This document shows, piece after piece, positions 14,363 through 24,700 of a stretch of 27,037 nucleotides of DNA. The stretch is taken from the IMG/VR virus record IMGVR_UViG_3300042906_001465, positions 1-27,037 of that record; one strand, 5' to 3'. The stretch is from a virus. The notes below the pieces were generated by a model. That model ran no database searches. It was not told the origin of the DNA and saw nothing but the letters and a program-made list of their open reading frames with translations. How positions within the stretch are numbered: position 1 is the stretch's first letter; each line of letters opens with the position of its first letter. A program made the translations under genes and the position numbers.

Positions 14363-16246
14363 ATGGGACCCAAAACACCAAATTCTAGCAATATACTTGA
14401 CCCTGGGGATAGTGAAGAAAGTGTAGGTAAGGTTGCAGATGCAACCTCCGCATTGAATGCTTCCTTTCTGGATTTAGATAAGACTATCAACGAAATGAAA
14501 CTGTCATTTAGTTTTATTACAGATACCGTAACAAATGTAGGTAATCAACTAGTATCCATAATTAATCCAATTGAGATATTCAAAACTCAGATAAATCTTG
14601 ACAAAGAGGCATCAAGGTTAGTTAGGGCGTTCGGTGTTTCAAAAGATAAGGCGGGTGAACTTACCCAGACCCTAACAGACGCAATACCTGGATTTATTGC
14701 ATTTGGAGGAAGTGTTGGAGATGCTGGTCAAACAATTAAAACTTTAGCGGAGTCATTTGATACTAATATGTCTATTGCTGGGGATACTTTGGTTAGTTTT
14801 GCCGCTACCGCGAAAGTTACAGGTGTAGAACAAGGAAAATTAGCGACCTCATTTAGGGATGTTGGTGTATCACTAGGTGACATAGATGACAGAATGTTGA
14901 AAGTCGTTGAAACCGCTAGAAATGCTGGTATCACAACCAAGGCAGTATCGGACCTGGTAACATCAAACTTAGATAAAATGAACCTCTACAACTTCAACAA
15001 TGGGGTAGTAGGTTTGGCAAAAATGGCGGCCCAGGCATCAAGATTAGGTATTGATATGAATAGTATCTTCTCTACTGTTGATAAAGTTTTTAATCCTGAG
15101 GGGGCGATTGAATTATCTTCGGCACTTCAAAGACTTGGTGTTACAACTAGTGATCTTCTAGATCCATTAAGGTTAATGGATTTAGCACAAAATGATCCTA
15201 CTGAATTACAAAATCAAATTGTCAACATGACAAAAGAATTTGTTAAATTCAACACAGCAAACAATCAATTTGAAATTTTACCAGGGGCAAAAAGAAGACT
15301 AAATGAAATAGGTGCTGCATTTGGATATTCAAATGGTCAACTTCAAAAAATGGCAATTAATGCCGCCAATTTCGATTATAAGTTAAAACAGTTGAAGTTT
15401 CCGTCTGATTTGGCATCGAAAGAAGATAAGGAGTTTCTTGCTACAATTTCCCAAATTGGAGAAAAAGGGTCTCAATTTGAGGGAAGGGCATTTGTACAAG
15501 TTGAACAAAGGGATGCTACGGGTGAGGGTACAGGTAGATACATTTCAAAGGCTTTAGAAGATTTATCTTCGGAGGACATTAATCAGTTAAAAAAACAGAC
15601 TGACATCCAAGGATCAATGGAAGATATTGCAAGAAACCAATTGGACTATGTTAAAAGAATCGAAAGTAATTTAAATAGTATGTTGGCTGCCGCAAAATAT
15701 GGAGTGGCAACAAGTCCCACTTTACAGGGACTCTTTCAAAACACTATGCAAGGTGCAGTTAATATGACAGACATAGCCGCAACCAAACCTTTCAACGAAA
15801 CAAAATTTTATAGAGAAAATACGGATGACTTTATAAAAGCCGCAGGACAAATAATTTCGGCACTAGTCCCAGGATCAGTAGTTTCCACCTTTGAGGATCT
15901 TAAAAATACACTTGAAAATATGTTAGGGGGTATTGATTTTAAAAGTATTTTTCAGGGTATCCAAAGTATTATACCAAAAAATATTACAACCGCATCCAAT
16001 GTTAATACAAGTAATGTTAATATGGCAACAAATAATGTTAACAACGTAAATCAAAATGATATTACTTTCACTAAACCTCTTACAATAGAAGTAAAAGGAG
16101 ATAATACTTTGAATGCGGACCAAAAACAACTGGTTGCAACAGAAGTCACAAATTGGTTCACAGGACCAGATAAACAAAAAAATATAGAACTTTTATTCAA
16201 ACAAATGGGATTAGTGGGTGGTAATTATAATGGAACACCGGGATAA
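14363..16246 (+). CDS. Tape measure protein (gp29-like candidate)
   Basis: A 627-residue, mostly helical protein, probably the ruler that sets tail tube length and sits inside the tube. T4 gp29 has 590 residues for a tail near 100 nm, so a similar tail length is expected. Visible features are an N-terminal coiled region (VADATSALNASFLDLDKTINEM, split around residues 23-45), then Ala/Gly-rich helices with repeated 'F-a-a-v-g-s' stretches (FIAFGGSVGDAGQTIKTLA, about 112-130; FAATAKVTGVEQGKLATSF), and a long helical middle. Near residues 540-570 an Asn/Thr/Val-rich low-complexity run (NVNTSNVNMATNNVNNVN) leads to a small beta segment and a C-terminal helix. It directly follows the chaperone-like locus and precedes baseplate genes. 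The call rests on position, length and composition rather than a sharp motif. Confidence 0.75.
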   Translation: MGPKTPNSSNILDPGDSEESVGKVADATSALNASFLDLDKTINEMKLSFSFITDTVTNVGNQLVSIINPIEIFKTQINLDKEASRLVRAFGVSKDKAGELTQTLTDAIPGFIAFGGSVGDAGQTIKTLAESFDTNMSIAGDTLVSFAATAKVTGVEQGKLATSFRDVGVSLGDIDDRMLKVVETARNAGITTKAVSDLVTSNLDKMNLYNFNNGVVGLAKMAAQASRLGIDMNSIFSTVDKVFNPEGAIELSSALQRLGVTTSDLLDPLRLMDLAQNDPTELQNQIVNMTKEFVKFNTANNQFEILPGAKRRLNEIGAAFGYSNGQLQKMAINAANFDYKLKQLKFPSDLASKEDKEFLATISQIGEKGSQFEGRAFVQVEQRDATGEGTGRYISKALEDLSSEDINQLKKQTDIQGSMEDIARNQLDYVKRIESNLNSMLAAAKYGVATSPTLQGLFQNTMQGAVNMTDIAATKPFNETKFYRENTDDFIKAAGQIISALVPGSVVSTFEDLKNTLENMLGGIDFKSIFQGIQSIIPKNITTASNVNTSNVNMATNNVNNVNQNDITFTKPLTIEVKGDNTLNADQKQLVATEVTNWFTGPDKQKNIELLFKQMGLVGGNYNGTPG

Positions 16247-16288
16247 ATTCTTTCATGGTCAATAATACCTATAAAATTGTTTTTTTAA

Positions 16289-16296
16289 TATTTATC
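16289..16296 (+). promoter_or_regulatory. TATTTATC motif before the 1709-residue baseplate gene
   Basis: AATATTTATC lies 13 bases before the ATG at 16310. The leader AAAAAAGGAAAT is one of the few here that could give a weak Shine-Dalgarno (AGGA). Confidence 0.5.
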
Positions 16297-16309
16297 TAAA
16301 AAAGGAAAT

Positions 16310-19300
16310 ATGCCAGAAAGTTTTTTGTCTTTTGATAATTCTTCAGTTTTTAGAAACAATTTAATTGCACAAAATCTTGCACCCTATCAAATTCAAGGGG
16401 CTTTCAGTCCCCCATTAGGAAACATTTTATACGAGGTCAGTCCTTTAAGTAATTTCAGTGTAATTGATTCACCAAACACATTAATTTCGACCAATCAATT
16501 AGCGAATCAATTATACCCATTAAACGAGTGGGGACCAGAAGGAGGATTTCAAGGGAAATATTCTGTACCCGGTAATCCTTTACCAGTTCCATCAAACCAA
16601 GGACCTTATGATCCTAACGACACACAATTAGACATAATAAATCAGTACTTTATTGATACTGCTTATGTAGAAAATATATTTGGACCAGAGGGTGGGTATA
16701 GTGACTTAGTAATAACGACAAAACTAGCGTTACCATATCAATTTTTTTCCCCATATTATTTTCAAGGTTCACCGGTTAATTATATTCCCTCAACCTATAC
16801 CCCATATGAGATATTAATATCGAATAATCCACAAGGGGATTTGGGATTGTTGTCACAAGACTCCCAATTGGCACTTATTGGTGCTGAAAGTTTAAAAGCG
16901 GCATTTGAGGCGAGAGTTGCATCTGAAATAATACAACTTACTCAGGGTAGTGTAAACCTTGATGCGTTGTCAGATCCTTTTACTGCAACTCAGGTTGCAA
17001 CTGGTAAACAACCTTTATTTATTCCTAATTGGAAAATTACAGTTCCAGAAAATCCTATATTAGGTGCTTTATCTTTTGCGAATAGATTGACGACAACCTA
17101 CCTCCCGGTTTCTTTGATTCCAGGTGATTACTTTCAAGAACCAGACGCATTCAATCAACCCGGACAAGTAGGAAATGCATTGAATGTTGTAAACAACCTT
17201 ACGGGAGGAGCACTTGGACCAATACTTAATAAGTATAGAAATCCTTCACAGATATTTCTTGCAAACACAGGTAACGGTCAACAATCTGTTTTATTCCAAA
17301 GTTTAGAATACAATCTTTATCGACCAAAATATGATAAAGGAATATTGGTAGGTTTTACATCCGCACTTAATAATTTGTGGGGGTCTGGACCAAATGGGGA
17401 TGGTGGTTATTATATTGGTAGTAGTGAAATAGAACCAGGATTAATTACATCTCCACCCAATCAAGTGGCGGTTGATTTTACAGGAAAACAAGTTCAAACT
17501 TTAGTTTATGGACCATCCGAAATTGGAATATTATATGAGGGTAATCAAGGTCAAATAAATTTTGGTTTACAAGCCCCATCTTACACTGATCTTGGTGGAA
17601 TAATGGGTATGTTTGTTTGGACATCCCCAAAATATCAAGCAAACAAAGGTTTCAAAGTTGGTAAGGGTGGGGAAAATATTAAATTAGATGAAGAGTTTAA
17701 TATTATAGAAAGTCAATATGATACAAATTTATCTACAAATATTGATTTCAAACCAGGGTCTATTCTTGACGACACTCAGAGAATTATTGAGGCTGCAGAC
17801 AATTTACAAGGAATTGCTAAATTAAAACATGCCGGTAACGCAATTAGTCAAGTATCTAAAGTTTTCAATGACGGGTACAAGGAAATGACGAAAGGATCCC
17901 AAGTGATTGCTTATTACGATAGTTCAACTGGATCAAACACAATTGGTGTTGAAGGTACTGAGGTAGGTAAGGAATATTGTAGATTGTTTCAAAAGGATAC
18001 ACCATACTACACATACAATGATTTACAAAAAACTGATGGTATTACAGAACACGGTAGAAAATTTAATTATTCTGTATTCGATAGGACCTATAATTTGAAC
18101 ATTGCTCCTTTGAGAAATCCGGGGTCTACAAATATTATTAATGGTAAAGTAAAGAAGTACATGTTTTCTTTAGAAAACCTGGCTTGGAGAACATCTGATC
18201 AACCTGGATACACCTATGACGATCTACCAGATTGTGAAAAAGGACCAAATGGTGGTAGAATTATGTGGTTTCCACCCTACAATCTTGCTTTCAGTGAGGA
18301 TAGTAGTGCACAATGGAACCCAACAAAATTTATTGGTAGACCCGAACCAATTTATACTTACCAAAATACTTCAAGAAGTGGATCTATAAGTTGGACAATA
18401 GTCGTTGATACACCAGCATCTATGAATACAATTGTGGAAAAACAATTAAGTAAATTGAGTCCACAAGATGTAAACTCGATTGTTGATTCATTTTTTGCCG
18501 GATGTGTAAAATATGATATATATGATTTGGCAAAAAAATTCAATCAAATTCCACAAAATGAATTATTAGTATATCAAGATTTAGTCAATGAACCAAGATT
18601 ATCTGAAGAAGAACTTGCTCAAATCTTACAAGACATTCCAGCAGACCCAACAATAAATGTAACTAATGTAAACAACGGTGGTAATCAAGGTGGTTCTGAT
18701 GGTAATCAAGGTAATCAAAATGGGGGTGATGGAGGTGTTGGTACTACAGTAATAACATCTTCTGGTGTAAAAACTTTAGACGAATATATAAATAAATCTT
18801 TTTACTTCGATAATGATTTTCCAGAAGGATATACTCTCAAAGGCGTTAAAACTTCTCAACAGGATTTTTCATTTTATTATAATAATTATATTGCTTTACA
18901 AAATACTACATATAGTACTAAAGCCCCTGTTGATGTTTATATAGGACAGACTAAGTATCCAAACAAATCGGCAATACCTAATTTCTTTACAAAAGTAATA
19001 ATTGATAACTATACTTTTTTATCAACCAAATTCATGCAAGATCTAAAAAGTGTTGTTGTAGATCAAAACCGTAGAGTCACGATTGAATTGACTGGTTCGG
19101 CATCAGCCCCGGCAAAACAAGATTATAATGTTAACTTATCTGAAAGAAGATTAGACAGTGTAATAAAATGGTTTAAAAAACAAACACTAGGAGATAAGAC
19201 AATAGAAACATTAGTGACCGAAGGATTAATCACTTTTCAAACAATTCCAGCAGGTGAGGTTATTTCTTATCCATCTAGTTCTACAGCAGAATTGGGTACT

Positions 19301-21439
19301 GAAGTAAATTGTACTAATAATATCACAACAACCCCAACCGCAACACCAACAAGTGGGAATGTCGAAAACCCAGGACCAGCACAATGGTATAGTATTCCGG
19401 CAATGGCATGTAGAAGGGTAAACATCTCTAAAATTACTGCAGAACCATATGTTGAAATAGTACCTACCCAAGAACAATTATGTAAAAGTGAAGATTATAG
19501 AAAGGCAAATCCAGATAAGTGTTGTCAGTGGTATCCAGAACTTTGTAGAGAACCCATCCCACCGATTCCCCCCAACCCACCTGATGAAACTATTCCACCT
19601 GTTCCACCGCCACCAAAACCAATACCTCCAGTGAATATTCCTCAAAAAATTAAAGATGGAATAAGTAAAAAAATATTAAGAAGGTTATTTAGTGAGTGTG
19701 ATTATTTCGAGGTTATTAAAGAAACTAACCCAATGATCTATGATACATTTAAAGAAAAAATTAAATATTTTTCACCTACGTTCCATTCTACAACACCAGA
19801 AGGTTTAAATTCTAGATTAACATTTTTGAACCAATGTGTTAGACCAGGACAAACCATACCAACTATTGGACCAGATGGAAGACCAAAATTCAATGACGCT
19901 CTTAATACGTCTTTCGGGGCTCCTCCGGTATTGGTGTTAAGAGTTGGTGATTTTTACCACACTAAGATCATTCCAAATAGATTGGGAATTCAATATGAAC
20001 CTTTATTATTAGACATCAATCCTGAAGGAATTGGGGTTCAACCTATGTTGGCAAAAATAACTTTAGGTTTTGATTTTATTGGTGGTCATGGACTAGCAGG
20101 ACCAGTAGAACAATTACAAAATGCATTGTCCTTTAATTTCTATGCTAATACAGAAATTTATGATGAAAGATCTGTTGCAACTGAAGACACATCAGCAAGA
20201 GATAAGGAACTTGTTGGAAAAATAGTTCCAAATCCACTTAAACCGGTTACACCTAATTCAGTTCCTAATCAACTTCCGGTAAAAGGTCAAGGCACAATAG
20301 GTACAATTACAACTTCAAATGCAAGTGATGATGGTACAATCGAAACGGGTGATATAAATTATACCTCCCTAATTAATGAACTTTCAGAAAAAACTAAAAA
20401 TTATTTCACGACAGTAGTTAATAAATTAAAATCAATTACCGAAGTTTCCAACTTTGGAATCATGGAAATGGTTAATTTAAAACGTAACTACCAGGAGGGA
20501 ACTATTGAAGAAAATGCAAATAATGCCCAAGAGTTAGTTTTCATATATGGAAAACCTTTTGGTTATGAAGCAAACCTTCAATCTTTACAAAACCAGGTTT
20601 TAGACGATATTAAAAAAGATGATGCACCAATTATTTTAGATTTAGTCGATAATGGCTCATTTTCTAACGGATCAATTAGACAAGTTAAAAATAAATTGGA
20701 AGAAATAGTAAAAACAAGACAATCATCTATAATTTCTGATGTCACTCCTCAGATAAATGAGTTGGTTTCATATCAAGAAAATTATATTTATACTTTTGCT
20801 AAGTATGATTGTATAGTTCAAAGATTTGATGGTAAAAAGAATGAAAATGGTGAGATAGTTGTTTACACTCTTGCTGGGGACCCTGCGGATTTTCAAAAAA
20901 TTAATGACGCTTACGTTCCGGCAATCCCACAAACATTTGTTGAATACAATAAATTTTTGAGTGATAATAAGGTTTTGAGTCAAGAATTCGGGTTCAACGA
21001 AAATGACTATGGATTTTCACCACCAGTCTCAGGACCGGTAAGTAGTGATATTTTTATAAATAGATTTTACATGATAATGTCGCAAATATTTTTGGACCCA
21101 ACAAAATATACGGATTTCGTTAATAGTTTGAATACCGAAAAAGTTAAAGAACAAAATGGAATGTTTGCGGAAATACAAAAAATATGTGATTCCTATAAAA
21201 AAATATTTGAAGAAGAAAAAACAAATGAAATGAAAACATTTGAAACTCTAGAAAAAAGTGAGGGTTACACAAAATATACTTCATTTGTGATAAAACCGGT
21301 AGAGACAAAAATAACATATACGACAGATAAAAACCAATTAGGGTATGATCAGAATAAAGAAAAATTAACAAACCTATATAGTAATATGAATACTAATTCA
21401 GATCAAAAGACATTTAACGGTAAAGTAAAATTTAATTAA
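16310..21439 (+). CDS. Very large baseplate-type structural protein with OmpA-like segment
   Basis: A 1709-residue multidomain protein. Residues 1-780 are mostly beta and include IGRPEPIYTYQNTSRSGSIS (about 675-694), resembling segments of phage baseplate proteins in which a strand pair precedes SWTIVVD. A Gly/Asn/Gln-rich linker (about 787-810) follows. Next comes an OmpA-like segment: a helix FMQDLKSVV, then VTIELTGSAS and YNVNLSERRLDSVIKWF (about 923-955), the pattern that binds peptidoglycan in OmpA C-terminal domains. After a Thr/Pro stretch (1006-1016) there is a cysteine cluster (C1058, C1071, C1072, C1079) and a proline-rich linker (1082-1114). The C-terminal 590 residues hold LRVGDFYHTKI and a LGFDFIGGHGLAGP strand region. 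The next gene starts 4 bases after the stop. A cell-wall-contacting baseplate part is inferred. Confidence 0.7.
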   Translation: MPESFLSFDNSSVFRNNLIAQNLAPYQIQGAFSPPLGNILYEVSPLSNFSVIDSPNTLISTNQLANQLYPLNEWGPEGGFQGKYSVPGNPLPVPSNQGPYDPNDTQLDIINQYFIDTAYVENIFGPEGGYSDLVITTKLALPYQFFSPYYFQGSPVNYIPSTYTPYEILISNNPQGDLGLLSQDSQLALIGAESLKAAFEARVASEIIQLTQGSVNLDALSDPFTATQVATGKQPLFIPNWKITVPENPILGALSFANRLTTTYLPVSLIPGDYFQEPDAFNQPGQVGNALNVVNNLTGGALGPILNKYRNPSQIFLANTGNGQQSVLFQSLEYNLYRPKYDKGILVGFTSALNNLWGSGPNGDGGYYIGSSEIEPGLITSPPNQVAVDFTGKQVQTLVYGPSEIGILYEGNQGQINFGLQAPSYTDLGGIMGMFVWTSPKYQANKGFKVGKGGENIKLDEEFNIIESQYDTNLSTNIDFKPGSILDDTQRIIEAADNLQGIAKLKHAGNAISQVSKVFNDGYKEMTKGSQVIAYYDSSTGSNTIGVEGTEVGKEYCRLFQKDTPYYTYNDLQKTDGITEHGRKFNYSVFDRTYNLNIAPLRNPGSTNIINGKVKKYMFSLENLAWRTSDQPGYTYDDLPDCEKGPNGGRIMWFPPYNLAFSEDSSAQWNPTKFIGRPEPIYTYQNTSRSGSISWTIVVDTPASMNTIVEKQLSKLSPQDVNSIVDSFFAGCVKYDIYDLAKKFNQIPQNELLVYQDLVNEPRLSEEELAQILQDIPADPTINVTNVNNGGNQGGSDGNQGNQNGGDGGVGTTVITSSGVKTLDEYINKSFYFDNDFPEGYTLKGVKTSQQDFSFYYNNYIALQNTTYSTKAPVDVYIGQTKYPNKSAIPNFFTKVIIDNYTFLSTKFMQDLKSVVVDQNRRVTIELTGSASAPAKQDYNVNLSERRLDSVIKWFKKQTLGDKTIETLVTEGLITFQTIPAGEVISYPSSSTAELGTEVNCTNNITTTPTATPTSGNVENPGPAQWYSIPAMACRRVNISKITAEPYVEIVPTQEQLCKSEDYRKANPDKCCQWYPELCREPIPPIPPNPPDETIPPVPPPPKPIPPVNIPQKIKDGISKKILRRLFSECDYFEVIKETNPMIYDTFKEKIKYFSPTFHSTTPEGLNSRLTFLNQCVRPGQTIPTIGPDGRPKFNDALNTSFGAPPVLVLRVGDFYHTKIIPNRLGIQYEPLLLDINPEGIGVQPMLAKITLGFDFIGGHGLAGPVEQLQNALSFNFYANTEIYDERSVATEDTSARDKELVGKIVPNPLKPVTPNSVPNQLPVKGQGTIGTITTSNASDDGTIETGDINYTSLINELSEKTKNYFTTVVNKLKSITEVSNFGIMEMVNLKRNYQEGTIEENANNAQELVFIYGKPFGYEANLQSLQNQVLDDIKKDDAPIILDLVDNGSFSNGSIRQVKNKLEEIVKTRQSSIISDVTPQINELVSYQENYIYTFAKYDCIVQRFDGKKNENGEIVVYTLAGDPADFQKINDAYVPAIPQTFVEYNKFLSDNKVLSQEFGFNENDYGFSPPVSGPVSSDIFINRFYMIMSQIFLDPTKYTDFVNSLNTEKVKEQNGMFAEIQKICDSYKKIFEEEKTNEMKTFETLEKSEGYTKYTSFVIKPVETKITYTTDKNQLGYDQNKEKLTNLYSNMNTNSDQKTFNGKVKFN

Positions 21440-21443
21440 AATT

Positions 21444-21767
21444 ATGCCACTACAATATTATAACAGATATAATCAGTTCTTACAAAATGGACAACAAACA
21501 GTTGTTCCGTATGTTGAACTACCCAGCAAACCATCAGATAAGAGATACATCTTCAAAAGAAACTTATCTAGATTAGATAAGGTGTCTCAACAATTTTATG
21601 GAAGTCCTTTTTTTGGTTGGTTAATTTTGCAGGCAAATCCACAATTTACTGGTCTTGAATTTAATATTCCTGATGGTGCAATATTGACAATTCCATATCC
21701 TTTACTAAGTTCTTTACAAGACTATAAGTCGGCAATAGATAATTACTTCTTTTACTATGGTAGATAA
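21444..21767 (+). CDS. LysM-like baseplate wedge protein (gp53/gpX type)
   Basis: A 107-residue protein. The segment KRYIFKRNLSRLDKVSQQFY (33-52), followed by WLILQANPQFTG and an IPDGAILTIPYP ending (about 75-86), is the LysM-like pattern 'l--iA--fyG-p--w--I--aNp----p--i--G--l-IP'. It is found in P2 gpX tail proteins and in the N-terminus of T4 gp53, where it helps join wedges around the hub. T4 gp53 is about 196 residues, so only the LysM-like half is present. It begins 4 bases after the previous stop and its stop overlaps the next ATG by 11 bases, so it is translated in one unit with the two giant flanking genes. Confidence 0.8.
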   Translation: MPLQYYNRYNQFLQNGQQTVVPYVELPSKPSDKRYIFKRNLSRLDKVSQQFYGSPFFGWLILQANPQFTGLEFNIPDGAILTIPYPLLSSLQDYKSAIDNYFFYYGR

Positions 21768-24700
21768 TGCAGAAAATATATTAGTTGAATTTGATTACCA
21801 AAATATATCAGTAATTGACCCAAACAAAGTAATTGATGATCAAGGTAAGGTTCAAGAAAGATTAATTAAACAAGAAAATTTAGTTTATTATGTTAATCTT
21901 GAGTGTAATGTGACACCAAGAACTAAACTTGCAATCGGTGCTCCGGCTGACGACAATATAAGAACAATTTCAGTTGGAAAAATTAATTTTCTTAATCCAG
22001 GTTTTGACACTTTTCTAAAAAATACTTACACAGATGAAATCACTGGTAAGAATACTTTACAAGGTAAAGGTGTGAACCAAAAGAAAATTGATATCACAAG
22101 AAATCCTAATAAAGCAGGTGATTTTTTTGTAAACCAAACTTTATTATCTGATGGACAACCAGGTGCTGTAGATAATGGATTACTTGGAATGGTTCAGGTT
22201 AATATATCCTATGGAACTGATTTTTTACCGGTAATTGATATAACATTGGAAGATGTAAAAGGGAGAGCGTTGTTTGAAGGTGGTAATCAATCTCCATACG
22301 CTGCTTTTTTTCAGTTTCCATACCCACTTTTCCATTTAACAATGAAAGGATATCTAGGTAAGGCGGTTCGATTACCACTTATGATGAAAAAATTTTCAAG
22401 TTCATTCGATGTAAGTAGTAATAATTTCAGAGTACAACTAACATTTCACACGTATAAATATGCTGAATTATCAAGTGTTTTGTGGGGATACATGGAAGCC
22501 GCACCCCTAATGTTTCAAAGACAGTTTACTCAGACCACACAAAATTCAAATTCTCAACAAGGTCAAAATGCTGAAGTAACTACAACCAACACTTATTTGG
22601 GTTACGAAAAAATGAAAGAATTGTATCGAGAATACAAGACGAAAGGATTGATTGATGAAAACTTTCCGGAAATTACAATAACAGAACTTAAAATTAGATT
22701 AGATAGGTTTATAAATAATATTGTTGAGACATACAAGAAAACAAATGTCGATGTATTAAATGACTTGGACAATTATCAAAATGATCTTTTAGAATATGAA
22801 CAACAAGTTTTTACCTTTTTAGATCAGTCTTGGGCAAAAAAATATTTGAATCAAACCCAGTTTTACATTGATAAAAAAGGAAATGCTATCTATCAACTAA
22901 AAGAAGAATGGCAATCACCCCAAAAAAAACAAGAGGCAATCCAAGCACTTAATACAATTGTAACAAGATACAACGAGTCATTAAAGAATAATAAAACACT
23001 TGGTCAAGGACAACCTCTTTATATCCCGATTAAAATTAATATTGACACCTTTAAATCAAAATCTAATATTCCTGATTTAAACATCGCAAAAACTTTTTAT
23101 CAGTTGAATCAAAAAGAGTTACCTACTGATGTTTTAACTCAAGCAGATTTTGAAGTCAAACTAAAAGAACGATTTTATAAAACGGACAGATTTCAGTTTG
23201 AGGGACTCAGTGAATTTGAATATTTTAATGATACTATTAAAATACTTAATCAAAAATACGTAGCCGCAAGACAAAAAAAGGAAGAAGAAATTACAGTGTC
23301 ACTTAAGTCTCAACTAAGTGATACAAACACGGGTATTGGATTTTTACCCACCATGAGAAATATTTTAGCGGTATTTTTCGCTCAAGGTGAAGCGTTTTTA
23401 AGATTACTTGATGATGTTCATTATAATGCTTGGAACATTAGAGATAACAAATATAGGAAAGCCGCAGTTTTTGGTCTTAATACTTCAGTAAAAAGTATTG
23501 ATGATAAACAAGATTTATCGCAAGAAGAAACTCCAATTTACCCTTGGCCTCAAGTTATAATTGAGTCTTTGAGTAATGAAGGTGAAGAGAAATTTGAATT
23601 GGCATACCCGGGAGATCCTGTTCTAGCAGGAGGTCTCAAGGCTTATGTGCCTGAAATCTGGCCAGAGGTTAACTTTGTTGAGGAATTTATTAGGGCGTTT
23701 ACTCAAAGAGCAACTCTACCCAAACCACCCACAAGTTTAAACAATTCGTCAGTTAGACCAAACAGGATGAGTTTCAATGCCGTTGAGTTCCCAATTGGAA
23801 ACCAAGTCTTCTTCAATACCGAAGAAGTAAAATTTTTGTATGAAATTTATGAACGACTTGAGTTGGCGTCTTATTATAGTTTGATGTCAAGAGATGGTGC
23901 AAAACTATACAATTTGTCATCATATATTGCCGAAAGTGAACTATTGAACATTATCCAAGGGTTGGGATCAAATTCTCCATTACTTACATCTAAACTTAAA
24001 AACTATAATTTGAATTCAACAAATTATCTTGGATTTTTAAGACACATATCCAATACTGGACAAGGAGAGGCATGGCAAAATTTCATAAGAGGTTATTTCA
24101 ATACACCATATATTAAAAACGATATTAATACAACTAGTGAGTTGTTTGCAAGTTCTTTTTTGAATCAACCCAAATCTCAACCAAATGTTGACATAAAGGA
24201 CTCGAGTCAAATTAAACAATATTTTGCAGTGGACAATGTAATAGAACCGTTTACCATCGTCGATATTTATCCAACAACTAATTTAAAATGGGATCAAACT
24301 TATTTAGCAAATGGTTCTGGATTAACAAATGCTCAAAATGTATTTTTTACTTCAAAAGTTCTTAATTATGATATAGAAAACAAACAAATTGTAAATTTTG
24401 ATGACACCAATAATGAAAACAAAATATTACCAATTTCGAATTACAACTATATAAATAAAATCTATGATCAGACATTAGTTCTGAATAAATTATCCAATTT
24501 TTACAAGACAAGAACTATTAAAGATCAATTCATTACTGAAGGAAATGTTTTTTATGGAAATTATAATGGGGGTGTAAATGCAAATCAAACCACTTCAATA
24601 CTTAATACACCATATTTTGTAAACGCAATACAAAAAGGAGTTTATAACTTTAGATACAGTCAAGATAGTTCACCATATAAGGCCGCCGCTTATTTATTTT

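Noticed and set aside
15923-16177. Minus-strand frame rich in Ile and Cys that could pass as a membrane protein
   Set aside because: It is antisense to the Asn/Val-rich repeat of the tape measure gene, which makes hydrophobic shadow frames.
16247-16288. Terminator after the tape measure gene
   Set aside because: A T-run is present at 16280-16286, but no convincing GC-containing stem lies before it.
19226-19477. Minus-strand frame of 83 codons rich in Cys and Trp
   Set aside because: It is the antisense of the Thr/Pro- and Cys-containing part of the 1709-residue gene; the composition is a shadow of that repeat-like coding sequence and no leader is present.
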